DNA of 64,000 nucleotides from Bdellovibrio reynosensis (GCF_022814725.1 NZ_CP093442.1:806001-870000), one strand, 5' to 3'; numbered from the stretch's first letter, positions 9,570 through 20,090 are shown. The notes: generated by a model not told the origin, from the sequence alone. Numbers and translations are program-made.

Positions 9570-10343
9570 GTGAAAACCGCTATTCATTTCGGCACTGCCG
9601 CACTTGTGCTGCTTTTTGGCCTGACCATTTCTAATCATGCCCAAGCACAGTCGGATCATAAATCATATCTTTTAGCGCAAGTCGATCCCGATGAAGCCTA
9701 TGACCCCTTTACTGACTACAGTGAATTCGATGAAGAATCTGATGAAGAAGCGGATATCAACTTTTTCCGTAACGGTAGATTCTTTACGATCGGTCTTGCT
9801 GGCGGTACCCGCGGTTTTTCAGGAAACATGGCAGATACCTATGAAGCAGCCCCTACCTTCGGAATTTTCTTAAGCTATTTCTTTGATCTTCGTTTAGCGA
9901 TGAGCCTTGGCTTCCAAACAGGTGACCATGCCGTGCGCTTTACGACAAATGATGAAAGTGTTACTTACACTGGGAACGTGTCAATCAGCTCTATTAACTT
10001 TGACTTAAAGTATTACTTGAATACTCAAAACGTAACCCGTGGTCTTGCTGATCTTAATCCTTATATCTTAGGCGGCCTTGGTCAGTTCTATCGCACTTAC
10101 ACTATTGCGGGTCTAGATGGATTCAGCCGTGACTCTGCTATGGGTGTCGACATCGGTGCAGGTTTAGAAATTCCATTGATGCGTAAAAAAGCTTATCTTG
10201 GAATTCAAGGTGCTTACCACTATGTGAACTTTAGCGATGAAAATAAGAACTTCATCCCTTCAGGCGGTGGTACAGAAAAACTTGATAAAAATATAACCGG
10301 GGACTTTTTCTCGTTCCTGGCGATCATCGGAATGAACTTCTAA
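9570..10343 (+). CDS. Outer-membrane beta-barrel protein
   Basis: The start is taken as GTG at 9570, preceded by AAGGGGGAA; an in-frame GTG at 9531 would put extra residues before the signal peptide. The product is 257 aa with a signal peptide ending near AQAQS, an acidic Asp/Glu-rich linker (about residues 35-60), then a series of short amphipathic strands with aromatic ends. The last residues are SFLAIIGMNF, a typical terminal barrel strand ending in Phe. It resembles small OmpW/OmpA-type barrels in general form only. A terminator follows at once, so it is probably monocistronic. Confidence 0.8.
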   Translation: MKTAIHFGTAALVLLFGLTISNHAQAQSDHKSYLLAQVDPDEAYDPFTDYSEFDEESDEEADINFFRNGRFFTIGLAGGTRGFSGNMADTYEAAPTFGIFLSYFFDLRLAMSLGFQTGDHAVRFTTNDESVTYTGNVSISSINFDLKYYLNTQNVTRGLADLNPYILGGLGQFYRTYTIAGLDGFSRDSAMGVDIGAGLEIPLMRKKAYLGIQGAYHYVNFSDENKNFIPSGGGTEKLDKNITGDFFSFLAIIGMNF

Positions 10344-10346
10344 TAG

Positions 10347-10371
10347 AAAAGCCCACGAAAGTGGGCTTTTT
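10347..10371. terminator. Bidirectional intrinsic terminator
   Basis: A stem with left arm AAAGCCCAC, loop GAAA and right arm GTGGGCTTT, flanked by A and T runs, lies between two convergent genes. It can end both the barrel-protein transcript and the long leftward run that finishes with the symporter. Confidence 0.9.
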
Positions 10372-10376
10372 AGTTT

Positions 10377-11741
10377 CTATCTTAATATAGCGCCTATAAT
10401 TTGCAGAATCAGGCCCAACCCGATGACAAAGGGTGCAGCCCACTTCAGGGTGAACAACCAGTGGGGATACATCGTATAACTTACGAACTTATCTTTATCG
10501 ACAAAGTTCAGCTCTTTTTCCTTTTCGGAAGTTCCTAGATTGTAAGCGACCAACATACCTAAGGCGACAATCGGTAGCGCCCAGTTGATCAACAAAGAAT
10601 CCAGAGACTCAATCAAAGATCTTCCCTTCACTTCAAAGTCAGCAAACAACGTACTGGATAACGCAGGAAAGGTGGCAAGAAAAAGGGCGATAATACCCGA
10701 ATACCAACTGGCACTTCCCCGTTCCATCTTCTTTTGCACATCCACCCAGTTAGAAACCACAACTTCTAAAAGTCCGATACTGGCATTCAGCGCCGCCATA
10801 TAAAGGCAGGCAAAGAAAGCCAAACCAAACAAAGCTCCGCCAGGAATGCTGATTAAATAACTAGGTAAAACCTCAAACATCAAAGCCGGATCTGTAAGTG
10901 GAGCATTGGTCGCCTGAAAAGCCACGGGAAAAATCATCACAACAGCGATCAATGAAATGGCCGTATCAACCAAAGTCACACGGAATCCTGCCGTCGGCGG
11001 ATGATCTTCTTCACGCATATAAGAACCAAAGGTCACCATGGTTCCAAAACCTACAGACAAAGTGAAAAACACATGTCCTAGGGCGTGATTAAGGGAAGCT
11101 AAATTAAGCTTTGAAAAATCAGGATAGAATAGGAAACGCAATACTTCAGGGGTTGATGGCAAAGAAAAAGATCTAACAACCAGAACGATAACCAAGGCCG
11201 CAAATAACGGCATGGTATAACTGATCCACTTTTCTAAACCTTCTTGCACACCCTTTACAACTACAACAACGGTGATTAACAAATGCGCGCTGGCTAACAT
11301 AAATTGCAGCCAACCATTCGACATCAAAGAAGCAAGATTGGTTTTCGTGGTAACGACTTCAGGGGTGCTGAATAACGAGACTAAAAATTGAGTTAAAAAG
11401 TGCAGAACCCAACCACTGATCACAGCGTAATAAGAAAGTACAACGATACTTAAGATGACCGCAAAACGCCCGACCCACTTAAAATGTTTGCCGGCTTTTG
11501 TGCTAAGCTGTTGAGTTGCAACGATAACGGACTTGCGGCTGTTCTTACCTAGGATCAATTCAGCAATAAGCATCGGTGCACCGATCGCTAAGGCCATAAA
11601 GACATAAATAAGGATAAAGGCACCACCGCCGTTTTCACCTACCACATAGGGAAAACGCCAAAGATTTCCAAGACCACAGGCAGAGCCAATGGCCAAAAGA
11701 TAAAACCCAAAGCGTGTTCTCCATGAGCCGCGTTTTGCCAT
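10377..11741 (-). CDS. Sodium-dependent transporter, neurotransmitter:sodium symporter (SNF/LeuT) family
   Basis: The 454-aa inner-membrane protein has about 11 hydrophobic segments. The first holds the family signature: RFGFYLLAIGSACGLGNLWRF with the following PYVVGENGGGAF, where the unwound helix binds Na+ and substrate. These carriers import amino acids or related amines with sodium; the substrate cannot be told here. Its ATG overlaps the der stop by one base, so it is the last gene of the desulfurase-to-der run. A free-living predator digesting prey protein would have use for amino-acid uptake, which is inference. Confidence 0.93.
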   Translation of the reverse strand: MAKRGSWRTRFGFYLLAIGSACGLGNLWRFPYVVGENGGGAFILIYVFMALAIGAPMLIAELILGKNSRKSVIVATQQLSTKAGKHFKWVGRFAVILSIVVLSYYAVISGWVLHFLTQFLVSLFSTPEVVTTKTNLASLMSNGWLQFMLASAHLLITVVVVVKGVQEGLEKWISYTMPLFAALVIVLVVRSFSLPSTPEVLRFLFYPDFSKLNLASLNHALGHVFFTLSVGFGTMVTFGSYMREEDHPPTAGFRVTLVDTAISLIAVVMIFPVAFQATNAPLTDPALMFEVLPSYLISIPGGALFGLAFFACLYMAALNASIGLLEVVVSNWVDVQKKMERGSASWYSGIIALFLATFPALSSTLFADFEVKGRSLIESLDSLLINWALPIVALGMLVAYNLGTSEKEKELNFVDKDKFVSYTMYPHWLFTLKWAAPFVIGLGLILQIIGAILR

Positions 11742-13087
11742 TACTCGGATCCGCCCTTACGAGATTTCATACAGAAAATACGTATAGGCACACCGTAAAG
11801 ATCCCAACGATCCTTGATGTTCTTAGTTAAGAAGCGACGGTAAGAATTCGTCACGCCGTCAGGGTGATTCGCAAACGCAATAAATGCAGGCGGACGCTGG
11901 TAAGTTTGAGTCAAGTAATAGAACTTCACGTTCGTTGTTCCCCAAACTGGAGCTGGTGCTTTACGAATCGTCTCAAAAAAGAAGTCATTCAACTCAGAAG
12001 TCGGAACTCTGAATGTTAATTGCTTACCTACTTTTTCAATCATCTCAAAAAGCTCTTCAAGCCCGTAGCCAGTTTTAGCACTCGTAAATACGACGTTCAC
12101 ATCAGTAAAGAAGTGGAAAACTCTTTCCACTTGTTCTCGGAAAGTTTTGCGGTATTCAGGAATTTCTTTTCCACCAAGGTCTGATTTGTTCGCAACTAGG
12201 ATCACACCTTTATGATCTTCAATGATCGCTTGCATGATGCGCGCATCTTGATCCGTAGGGCCTACAGTTCCGTCGACCATCAATAAAACGATATCGGCTC
12301 TGCGAATCGCTTCTTGGGACTTAAATGCAGAGATGATCTCTAGATCATCTTCACGTTTAGCAGACCGACGAAGACCCGCAGTATCTACAAGAGTGTATTT
12401 CGATCCATTATAAATAAATGGGGAATCCACGGCATCAATCGTCGTACCAGCAACATCAGAAACGATCATGCGGTTAGAACCCAAGATCGCATTACAGATA
12501 GAGCTTTTGCCTACGTTCGGCTTACCAACGATAGCGATGTTTAAACCTTCTTTAACTGTTCCTGGATTTTCTGGAATTTGTTTTGTGATCCATTCCAAGA
12601 TATCGCCTACGCCACGACGTTGTTCAAAAGAAGCTGAAATAATATCAACACCGAATTCGTAGAAATCAGCTTTGGCAATTTCTTCTTCCGTTGTTCTATC
12701 AACTTTATTGATAACTAATAAGAATGGCTTACCGGTTTGTTTAGCTACGCGGATGATATCACGATCTTCAGGCACTAGTCCTGCGCGACCATCCATGACA
12801 GCGACGATCAAATCAACAGAGTGCAAGAACTCTGTGACTTGTTCACGAATTAGTTTAGAAAAGATGTCACCGGCTTCAGTGATTCCACCTGTGTCGATCA
12901 AATCAAACTGTTTACCCCAAATATCAACGGGCTCAATCATAATATCACGAGTAACCCCAGCTTGGTTTTTAACCACAGCCTTACGGGACTCAGTGATAAT
13001 ATTAAACAGTGTTGATTTACCTACGTTCGGGCGACCAATGATGGCCACCTTGGGCGCAAACTCCGCTTTACTCAGACTTTGTTGCAT
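11741..13087 (-). CDS. der: Ribosome-assembly GTPase Der (EngA)
   Basis: Der is an essential GTPase with two G domains that helps build the 50S subunit. Both P-loops are visible: GRPNVGKSTLFN near the N-terminus and GKPNVGKSSICN at the start of the second domain. The G3 motifs are DTGG and DTAG, and the G4 motifs NKVD and NKSD. A KH-like C-terminal domain ends the 448-aa protein. Its start overlaps the end of era by 20 nt and has AAGGAG upstream, inside era. The two GTPases are therefore made from one message. Confidence 0.97.
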   Translation of the reverse strand: MQQSLSKAEFAPKVAIIGRPNVGKSTLFNIITESRKAVVKNQAGVTRDIMIEPVDIWGKQFDLIDTGGITEAGDIFSKLIREQVTEFLHSVDLIVAVMDGRAGLVPEDRDIIRVAKQTGKPFLLVINKVDRTTEEEIAKADFYEFGVDIISASFEQRRGVGDILEWITKQIPENPGTVKEGLNIAIVGKPNVGKSSICNAILGSNRMIVSDVAGTTIDAVDSPFIYNGSKYTLVDTAGLRRSAKREDDLEIISAFKSQEAIRRADIVLLMVDGTVGPTDQDARIMQAIIEDHKGVILVANKSDLGGKEIPEYRKTFREQVERVFHFFTDVNVVFTSAKTGYGLEELFEMIEKVGKQLTFRVPTSELNDFFFETIRKAPAPVWGTTNVKFYYLTQTYQRPPAFIAFANHPDGVTNSYRRFLTKNIKDRWDLYGVPIRIFCMKSRKGGSE

Positions 13088-13976
13088 ATCCCAACTCCTT
13101 CATAATTCTCTTGTTCTCAAACCACTCTGGTTTCGCTTGCACTTTTAGATCCAAGAAAACCTTACTATCCATTATTTTTTCAATTTCTTTGCGGGCTTTC
13201 ATGCCGATCTCTTTGATAACCGCAGCACCCTTGCCGATGACAATAGCTTTGTGGCTTTCTCTTGAAACCAAAATCTCTGCATAAATTTTCGGAATCGGAG
13301 ATGCGTTTTCATCAAATTTTATGATACGCACAGCAAGTGAATACGGAACTTCTTGATGAACGCATTCAAAGCACTTTTCGCGGATCACTTCTGCCACCAT
13401 CTCACGAACATTTTCACTAGTGAAAAGCTCGATATCGTATAATGGTGCTGGTGATTCAGGCATCATCGTTAAAAGTTCAATTAAAAGAGCTTCACGCTCT
13501 TCTGAATCTTGCAGGGATTCTTTCACGGAAATCGAAAGCGCCTTGCCACCCTTTTTTTCGATCATGTCCTTAAGGATAAGAACACGATGAGCTTTTTCTT
13601 CGATGTCGGCCTTAGTGATAATACCCATCCAAGGTTTACCGCTTTTAGCGACCATATCGACGATTTGTTCAGCATGCTCTGGCTTTTCTTCATCAACGCT
13701 GACGATCGCTAATAGCGCATCAGAATCAGAGATCACTTCGTTTGCTTCTCTTGCCAAGAAACTATTTAGGCCTTTTTCAGCTTTAATCACACCCGGAGCA
13801 TCTACGAAAACAACTTGCCCCTGATCCGTACTCCAGATACCCAAGATTCTGCGACGAGTGGTTTGTGGTTTTGAAGAGACGATGGAAACTTTCTCATCAA
13901 CCAGATAATTCATCAGCGTACTTTTACCCGCGTTCGGTTGACCGATCAGTCCTAAAAATCCAGCTTTGTATGCCAT
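13068..13976 (-). CDS. era: GTPase Era
   Basis: Era binds 16S rRNA and helps 30S maturation. The 302-aa protein has the P-loop GQPNAGKSTL, the Era-specific SSKPQTTRRRI switch, DAPG, and NKAD-type ITKAD. The C-terminal KH domain shows GKGAAVIKEIG followed by LDLKVQ. It lies directly after rnc, the common rnc-era order. Its ATG is at 13976, overlapping the last base of the rnc stop codon. Confidence 0.97.
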   Translation of the reverse strand: MAYKAGFLGLIGQPNAGKSTLMNYLVDEKVSIVSSKPQTTRRRILGIWSTDQGQVVFVDAPGVIKAEKGLNSFLAREANEVISDSDALLAIVSVDEEKPEHAEQIVDMVAKSGKPWMGIITKADIEEKAHRVLILKDMIEKKGGKALSISVKESLQDSEEREALLIELLTMMPESPAPLYDIELFTSENVREMVAEVIREKCFECVHQEVPYSLAVRIIKFDENASPIPKIYAEILVSRESHKAIVIGKGAAVIKEIGMKARKEIEKIMDSKVFLDLKVQAKPEWFENKRIMKELGYATKSE

Positions 13977-14665
13977 TAGTGAGTCTCCTTATACTTTGTT
14001 TCTAGAGCGTTTTTTGCCGCTGATTGTTCAGCATTCTTTTTACTGCGACCCCGCCCTTGGGCCCACACGTCTTCTTTTACCTTCACACACACTAGGAACT
14101 CGCGGTCATGGGGTGGGCCCTCTTCAGCCAGAACCTCATACTTCGGAGTTTCCTTCAGCGCCTTTTGCACAATTTCTTGAAGACGCGTTTTATAATCCTT
14201 TTCAAAATCCTCATTGCCGCAGACTTTTTCAGTCAAAGCTGCAAACTCGCGACGAATGAATTCCTTCGTCACTTCAAAGCCGCCATCTAAGAACAAGGCT
14301 CCAACGATAGCTTCAAACGAAGAAGCAACTAGACGAGGTTTTAACGCGCCACCCGTTAAGGTTTCGCCTTTACCTAGTTGCATGTACTTATTAAGCTCCA
14401 TGCCGATAGCAAGTTCAGACAGAACCTCTTCATTGACGATGCTGGCTCTTTTTTTAGAAAGACCGCCTTCGGTGTCTGAAGGAAATTTTTCGTACAAGAA
14501 TTCACCAACAACCAGATCAAGAACAGCATCACCTAGAAATTCTAATTTTTCGTTGTGTTCCGTTGGCGATTTTAATTCATTAGCAAAGCTTTTGTGAGTC
14601 AAAGCTCTTTCAAGCAAAGCTGCGTTCTTAAAGTTATAACCTAAACGTTGTTCTAACTGATTCAT
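13976..14665 (-). CDS. rnc: Ribonuclease III
   Basis: RNase III cuts double-stranded RNA in rRNA and mRNA processing. The 229-aa protein has the catalytic signature NEKLEFLGDAVLDLVV, a second acidic site in the conserved helix, and a C-terminal double-stranded RNA-binding domain (about 157-225) ending with the KKNAEQSAAKNAL motif. It overlaps mtaB by 4 nt upstream and adjoins era downstream. Confidence 0.97.
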   Translation of the reverse strand: MNQLEQRLGYNFKNAALLERALTHKSFANELKSPTEHNEKLEFLGDAVLDLVVGEFLYEKFPSDTEGGLSKKRASIVNEEVLSELAIGMELNKYMQLGKGETLTGGALKPRLVASSFEAIVGALFLDGGFEVTKEFIRREFAALTEKVCGNEDFEKDYKTRLQEIVQKALKETPKYEVLAEEGPPHDREFLVCVKVKEDVWAQGRGRSKKNAEQSAAKNALETKYKETH

Positions 14666-16005
14666 GTTAAAACCTCGCCGATCAAGTGACCTTCCATGTG
14701 TTGTTTATTGGAATGATCATAACCCGTGATTTTTAAATCCACTTCTTGTCCAGCCCAGTGATCTAAGAAACTCTCTGCACCCATGATGTCCACAGGCCAG
14801 TAATCATGACTTAGACCTTGACCACCTTTAGCGGCATTTTTAAGAACCAAAACTTTCTTAGTAGAACCGATTTGGGATTGAGCCATTTCTGTGTAGCGGG
14901 AAAGACTTAATTCACGAAGTTTGGCAGCTCTTTCTGCTCTGATGTGCGGATACACCGACACATCTAAGGCTGCCGCGCGCGTTCCTGGTCTTTCACTGTA
15001 AGGAAATACGTGGATTTTTGTCCAAGGAAGTTCCGCAAGGGTATTGTAAGTATCTTGGAATTGTTCTTCAGTTTCTGTTGGGAAACCTACGATCACGTCC
15101 ATCCCCACGAAAGATCCCGGTACTTTTTCTGCGATGGCATTTAAAGACTTACGTACATCTTCTTGAGTGTACTTACGCTTCATATGAAATAGCACATCGG
15201 TATTCGCACTTTGAATGCTCATATGGAAATGCGGGCACAGGCGTGAATCTTTATATAACTCTAGAAGTCTTTCAGAAACTTCCACAGGCTCTAAACTTGA
15301 AAGTCTGAAACGTGGCATTTTAGTTTTTGCTAAAAGTGCTTCGATCAAATCTTCCATCACATATTTTTTGCCAGTGACTTCGTCTTCGTAATCACCAATA
15401 TGCACGCCCGTTAATACAACTTCACGGGAACCTTCTGCATAAAGGTCATTAATTCTTTGCACCAGATCAGCAACAGGAATAGAGCGGCTTTTGCCGCGCG
15501 CATATGGAATAATGCAGTAAGTGCAAAAGCTATTACATCCATCCTGAATTTTCAGGAACGTACGCGTGTGGTGTTTCTCAATACCTCCACCCGCTTCAAG
15601 ATCTTCTTTTTTAAAGATGTTCGACTTAAATACTTTTTCAGTCAGCTCGCCACGGAAATGCTTATTTAACAAATCAGGCAAACTTGATTTATGCGAGTTT
15701 GCGACAACCAGGTCCGCACCCGGAAGATTAGAAAATGAACCTGTATCTACTTGAGCAGCGCATCCCGTAACTACAACCGTACAAAATGGGTCTTTAACTT
15801 TAAGACGACGAATGTATCTTAATGCCTCTTTCGTTGCTTCAGCAGTCACTGCACACGTATTCAAGACGTGAATGCGCGCTGATTTATCACCGTGAATAAC
15901 CGGAGTAAAGCCATTGGCATTCAAGTTCTTTTGTATAAGACCTGCATCGTAGGTGTTTACCTTACAACCAAACGTATGAACTTGATACTTTACAGTGTTA
16001 TCCAT
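14662..16005 (-). CDS. mtaB: tRNA t6A37 methylthiotransferase MtaB
   Basis: MtaB adds a methylthio group to N6-threonylcarbamoyl-A37 in tRNAs reading ANN codons. The 447-aa length and the opening HTFGCKVN fit MtaB rather than MiaB or RimO. The N-terminal cluster cysteines are Cys14, Cys51 and Cys82. The radical-SAM motif is CNSFCTYC (Cys157, Cys161, Cys164), and a TRAM-like C-terminal domain follows. It overlaps mnmA by 16 nt. The neighbouring desulfurase could feed sulfur to this enzyme's clusters as well as to MnmA. Confidence 0.94.
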   Translation of the reverse strand: MDNTVKYQVHTFGCKVNTYDAGLIQKNLNANGFTPVIHGDKSARIHVLNTCAVTAEATKEALRYIRRLKVKDPFCTVVVTGCAAQVDTGSFSNLPGADLVVANSHKSSLPDLLNKHFRGELTEKVFKSNIFKKEDLEAGGGIEKHHTRTFLKIQDGCNSFCTYCIIPYARGKSRSIPVADLVQRINDLYAEGSREVVLTGVHIGDYEDEVTGKKYVMEDLIEALLAKTKMPRFRLSSLEPVEVSERLLELYKDSRLCPHFHMSIQSANTDVLFHMKRKYTQEDVRKSLNAIAEKVPGSFVGMDVIVGFPTETEEQFQDTYNTLAELPWTKIHVFPYSERPGTRAAALDVSVYPHIRAERAAKLRELSLSRYTEMAQSQIGSTKKVLVLKNAAKGGQGLSHDYWPVDIMGAESFLDHWAGQEVDLKITGYDHSNKQHMEGHLIGEVLT

Positions 16006-17072
16006 CCGCCCCCCACAAGTTCTTTATCACGGTAAAACACGGCCGCTTGACCTGGAGTCACCGCTCTTTGTGGTTGTTCAAACTTCAAACGGTAACCACT
16101 TTCAGTTTTAAACACTTGTGCGGTTGAACCTTTATGTTGATAGCGAATTTTCACATTCATAACTTCGCCGTCAGCAATATCACCAAGAAGTTTTGGTTCA
16201 ATCACATCCACTTCGTGAGCAAACAAGTGACTTTCATCACCCACCCATACCGTGTTTGTTTCAGCATCAATTTTAATAACAAAAAGCTTTTCATGGTGAT
16301 CCATGCCTAAGCCTTTGCTTTGACCGATAGTGAAGTTGTGAATGCCTTCGTGGGCAGCCATCACGTCACCTTCTGGGTAACGTTTGATTTTACCGCGCTT
16401 AGAATCAAGAACGGTTTTATCCACCTGGCTTTTAATAAAGTTTTGATAGCCTTGGTTACCTACAAAGCAAATACCTTGAGAATCTTTTTTCTTCGCAGTG
16501 ACCAAACCACGGCTTTCAGAATAAGCACGGACTTCCGGCTTTTTCATGTCGCCCACAGGGAATAAAAGTTTTGGTACTAACTCTGGATCAATAGTGAATA
16601 AGAAATACGTTTGGTCTTTCCAATCATCTGTGGATGTATGGATAGAAGCTTTACCTTTTTCATCGTAAACGATTTTAGCATAGTGGCCTGTTGCCAGGTA
16701 ATCACACTCAAGCTCACGCATTTTTTTAACTAAGTGGTCAAATTTTAAATAGGTATTGCAGTTCACACATGGAAGCGGAGTTTGACCTTCAAGATAAGCT
16801 TTTAAAAAAGGATCAATCACGGAAGCTTTAAACTTCGCTTCGCAGTTTATTACATAAAACGGAATACCCAAGCGATCTGCTACACTTCTCGCATCATCCA
16901 CATCGATGCTTGAGCAGCAGGTGCCGTTTCCTTCTTCGATGTCGCAAGTGGAATAGTCCCACACTTGCATAGTCGCACCGATAACTTCATAGCCTTGTTC
17001 GACCAAGAGCGCAGCCGCGGCAGAACTGTCCACGCCTCCGCTCATAGCAACAAGCACACGTCCTTTAGACAT
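15990..17072 (-). CDS. mnmA: tRNA-specific 2-thiouridylase MnmA
   Basis: MnmA puts sulfur on U34 of tRNA Lys, Glu and Gln. The start at 17072 is chosen because GAAGGAG lies about 9 nt upstream and the protein then begins [13 protein letters not shown]; an in-frame start at 17093 would add seven residues. The PP-loop SGGVDSS is at about 11-17. The two catalytic cysteines are in PCVNCN and GICFVG. The ATG overlaps the stop region of the desulfurase gene (ATGTCTAA), and the desulfurase is the known sulfur donor for this reaction. Confidence 0.96.
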   Translation of the reverse strand: MSKGRVLVAMSGGVDSSAAAALLVEQGYEVIGATMQVWDYSTCDIEEGNGTCCSSIDVDDARSVADRLGIPFYVINCEAKFKASVIDPFLKAYLEGQTPLPCVNCNTYLKFDHLVKKMRELECDYLATGHYAKIVYDEKGKASIHTSTDDWKDQTYFLFTIDPELVPKLLFPVGDMKKPEVRAYSESRGLVTAKKKDSQGICFVGNQGYQNFIKSQVDKTVLDSKRGKIKRYPEGDVMAAHEGIHNFTIGQSKGLGMDHHEKLFVIKIDAETNTVWVGDESHLFAHEVDVIEPKLLGDIADGEVMNVKIRYQHKGSTAQVFKTESGYRLKFEQPQRAVTPGQAAVFYRDKELVGGGWITL

Positions 17073-18270
17073 GGGTTGAATCTCCTTCATCACTTCTTAA
17101 CGATCTTAATCTATTAACAACGGTTTTAAGATTTTCAATAAAACCATCAACCTGTTCTAGCGTCGTGTCCCAACCCAGGCTGACACGCAAACTGTTTTGC
17201 GCCTCTGCCCGACTTAGTCCCATCGCTAATAACACCGGACTTGGTTCAGGATTTCCGCTAGAGCATGCTGCTCCGGTTGAAACCGCGTAACCTTTGATAT
17301 CCAAAGCCATCAACATGGTTTCCCCGTCGACACCATTTAACACCAATGAACTGGTGTTTGGTAAGCGCGCTGACTCCCCAGCTGTGATGGTCACTTCAGA
17401 AATCTCTGTCAAAATTCTTTTTTCCATGTAATCGCGAAGAACTGTGAGCTCTTTTGCCTTATCAGCAATCAAGTTCACACGTTTAGCAACCACACCTAAG
17501 GCACCAATACCCAAAGTGTTTTCAGTTCCACCACGACGATGTCTTTCTTGACCTCCGCCATTGATCAGCGAAGAAAAGTTGGAACCTTTGCGTGAATACA
17601 AAAATCCTGAGCCTTTCACTGAATAAAATTTGTGACCGGAAAAAGAGGCGAAATCCACTTCCAGCTCTTTTAAATTCAACGGCAATTTTCCAAAGGCCTG
17701 AACAGCATCTGTATGAAACAAAGCTCCTTTAGCGTGGGCCATTTTCGCCATTTCTTTAATGGGGAACAAGGTGCCTGTTTCATTATTGGCAAACATCACA
17801 GACACTAAAGCTGTTTCTTCTGATAAATGCTCTTCGAAAAATTTTAAGTCGATTTGACCTTGGCGATTTACCGGAATGAAATCCACGCGTGCACCCAAAG
17901 ACTTCAAGTGATCCATCGCTTTGATAATGCTTGGATGTTCAACGGAAGAACACATGTAGTGAGTACGACGACTTTGTTCTGGTGAAAGAAACGGAGCCGT
18001 TTGATAATATTCAAACAAACCTTTTAGAACTGTGTTGTTCGCTTCACTGCCACCAGAAGTAAAAACGATTTCCAACGGGCTTACACCAACGGCATCAGCG
18101 ACAGCTTTACGTGCATCACGCAGAATATTTTTTGGCATTCTTCCACCCCAGTGAATAGAACTGGGATTGCCCCAAGCCGTTGCCAACTCGGGCAAAGCTT
18201 CAAGGACCTCTTTGCACACAGGGGTCGTGGCATTATGGTCGAAATAGTGGAAGATCTTGGTCTGGGTCAT
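17065..18270 (-). CDS. Cysteine desulfurase (NifS/IscS class)
   Basis: This PLP enzyme takes sulfur from cysteine as a persulfide for tRNA thiolation and Fe-S clusters. The 401-aa protein has YFDHNATTP at the N-terminus, the PLP lysine Lys214 in SGHKFYS, and the active-site Cys336 in [10 protein letters not shown]. No isc scaffold genes are adjacent; mnmA overlaps it, so supplying sulfur to MnmA is the clearest job. It heads the leftward run that ends with the symporter. About 200 nt separate it from the divergent gene at 18469, so the run's promoter should lie there. Confidence 0.95.
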   Translation of the reverse strand: MTQTKIFHYFDHNATTPVCKEVLEALPELATAWGNPSSIHWGGRMPKNILRDARKAVADAVGVSPLEIVFTSGGSEANNTVLKGLFEYYQTAPFLSPEQSRRTHYMCSSVEHPSIIKAMDHLKSLGARVDFIPVNRQGQIDLKFFEEHLSEETALVSVMFANNETGTLFPIKEMAKMAHAKGALFHTDAVQAFGKLPLNLKELEVDFASFSGHKFYSVKGSGFLYSRKGSNFSSLINGGGQERHRRGGTENTLGIGALGVVAKRVNLIADKAKELTVLRDYMEKRILTEISEVTITAGESARLPNTSSLVLNGVDGETMLMALDIKGYAVSTGAACSSGNPEPSPVLLAMGLSRAEAQNSLRVSLGWDTTLEQVDGFIENLKTVVNRLRSLRSDEGDSTHV

Positions 18271-18468
18271 AAGTTGGCGAAAGGTAGCACATTTCTTAAG
18301 TATTGAAAACTCTTATGAATATTTGAAGTTTTTGGGTGTCTACTGCGTTAACGAAGGTGGAAAATATTCACTCAAACCTAGACCTCTATAAGGCTCATAT
18401 TGGTTATTTGGCCCCCGAATGCCCGGCTAAGCCTAAGGTTTTCCTTCTATTTTCCGATAAAACCATTA

Positions 18469-19971
18469 ATGAGTAATCCAGTTTGGTTTGAACACTTTAA
18501 AGAGCAACTTCAAGGACTTACCGAATCTTTTGAAAAGAGCGGTTCATCCTTGAGCCTTTTGGCTTTTGCTTTAAAAGGAAAATCTCTCGACTCTGAGAAG
18601 TACCTTTCTTGGGCTATGACTCATTATAAACTACCTAAGCTTCAGTCACGATTTTTTACAGAAACTCCGTTTTCCCAGGAAATGTTCGCGAAGTGGGCGA
18701 CCCATTTTCAATGGTCTGTGGAGTGTCTGCCTGTGGCGGAGTGGGATGGTTCCCTCATCGTAGCTTGTCTTCAACCGCCACAGGATTTCCCTTCTTCGGT
18801 GCCGGCCATTTTCGTATTGGCCGAATTTGAAAGTTTGAATTCCTATGCTGAAAAAGCAGGACTTCATACAGCAGTAACTGCAATTCCAATTACTCTTACT
18901 CCTGCTGTTGCAGCTTCAATGGATGCAAGTGAACTTCCTGAAGGTTTTGATTTATCTGTTGTCACTGTTACGAAGCAGTCTACTGACAGTTTTTCTTTTG
19001 ATGACCTTGGGGTTCAAGAAGAGGTTGCTGTTGCTGATGAAGTGAGTGAAAAATCTGAAGAGGCAATGGATGGTCTATTTGATGGCCCAACACAGATTCG
19101 CCTTGAAGCTTTAAATGCGATTCAAGAAGCTGCTCCAGCTTTAGAACCCGTTGCTGCTGAAACCTCACAAGTTCTTGAAGAAACGGTTCCTGCGGTTCAA
19201 GTTAAGCCAGTTGCCTCAGCGCCAGCTAATGATGACTTAATGCTGATGGATGAGGTGCCAGCACCTGCTCCGAAAGCGAAGCCAGAATTAAAAGTAGCTC
19301 CAAAGCCCGTCGAGGCGCCAGTCATTCCCGCAGCTCCTGTTGCTGCGTCTGAGCCAGTGAAGAAGCCTTCAATGCCTCCTCCACCGCCGCCAAAAACGGA
19401 ATTGCCTCCCGCTTTTGAAGACAGTTTTGGGAATAAACCAATTCCAATGACTCCTCGTCCACAGGCTGTTTCCCAAGCAAAACCGACTATGAATCCAGTG
19501 GCGAACGGAACTTTTGCTTTGGATAAAGTGAAAAAGAAAAATGCCGCTTTATTGACTGAGAAAATCAAAAGCACTTTAAGTGAAATGAAAGCGCATTTTG
19601 AAAAGTCCATGATCCTGACTTTGGATGATCAAGAAACGCAATTAACGGCCTTTGCTTGGGATGAAAACTTTAAAGGTATGAAGGACACTTCAACCCGTTT
19701 TCCTTTAGCAACACCGAGCATTTTTAGCATCGTAGCGAACACACAAAAACCTTATCACGGTTATATTTCTATCAATGAATTGAATGAAAAATTCTTTGAT
19801 GATTGGAATGAAGCTAAGATCCCGGATCACGTGACGATCACACCTATTATTGCTAATGAAAAAATCATCGGCATGATCATGGGCTTTGCCGAAAAGTCTG
19901 CTTACAATAAAACTTCATTAAACCTGGCTGAAAAGCTTTCTGCTGAGTTTCTGAAGGGTTTTGCCGCCTAG
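18469..19971 (+). CDS. Unknown protein with a long Pro/Ala/Glu linker
   Basis: The start at ATG 18469 is preferred; a TTG at 18400 in frame would add an odd 23-residue lead. The product is 500 aa without signal peptide or membrane segment. A globular N-terminal part (about 1-170) is followed by an acidic and then Pro/Ala/Lys-rich linker (about 175-345) containing a run of prolines, and then a folded C-terminal part of about 150 residues which loosely recalls a GAF-like ligand domain. I do not recognise the family. The form, two domains on a flexible tether, fits a cytoplasmic scaffold or signalling protein. Confidence 0.7.
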   Translation: MSNPVWFEHFKEQLQGLTESFEKSGSSLSLLAFALKGKSLDSEKYLSWAMTHYKLPKLQSRFFTETPFSQEMFAKWATHFQWSVECLPVAEWDGSLIVACLQPPQDFPSSVPAIFVLAEFESLNSYAEKAGLHTAVTAIPITLTPAVAASMDASELPEGFDLSVVTVTKQSTDSFSFDDLGVQEEVAVADEVSEKSEEAMDGLFDGPTQIRLEALNAIQEAAPALEPVAAETSQVLEETVPAVQVKPVASAPANDDLMLMDEVPAPAPKAKPELKVAPKPVEAPVIPAAPVAASEPVKKPSMPPPPPPKTELPPAFEDSFGNKPIPMTPRPQAVSQAKPTMNPVANGTFALDKVKKKNAALLTEKIKSTLSEMKAHFEKSMILTLDDQETQLTAFAWDENFKGMKDTSTRFPLATPSIFSIVANTQKPYHGYISINELNEKFFDDWNEAKIPDHVTITPIIANEKIIGMIMGFAEKSAYNKTSLNLAEKLSAEFLKGFAA

Positions 19972-19996
19972 TCTGATCCACCCGGCGTCTACTTTT

Positions 19997-20031
19997 TTGA
20001 CAGCTTTTGTGAATTTCTCCCTATCTATATT
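19997..20031 (+). promoter_or_regulatory. Possible sigma-70 promoter for the nuclease gene
   Basis: An exact TTGACA is at 19997-20002. The best -10 candidates are TATCTA (20022-20027, spacer 19) and TATATT (20026-20031, spacer 23). Spacing is not ideal, so this is tentative. Confidence 0.3.
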
Positions 20032-20090
20032 AAGACTCTAAGCTTTCGATGTTCCATGGTAAATTGCCTTCTGAAAATCGGAGGCAGGCT

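Noticed and set aside
12672-13148. 158-codon frame on the plus strand across der
   Set aside because: It is antisense to a clear GTPase gene, and its composition mirrors the der codons. No ribosome-binding site or family match.
19197-19610. 137-codon minus-strand frame rich in Gly and Ala
   Set aside because: It mirrors the Pro/Ala-rich linker of the gene at 18469-19971 on the opposite strand.
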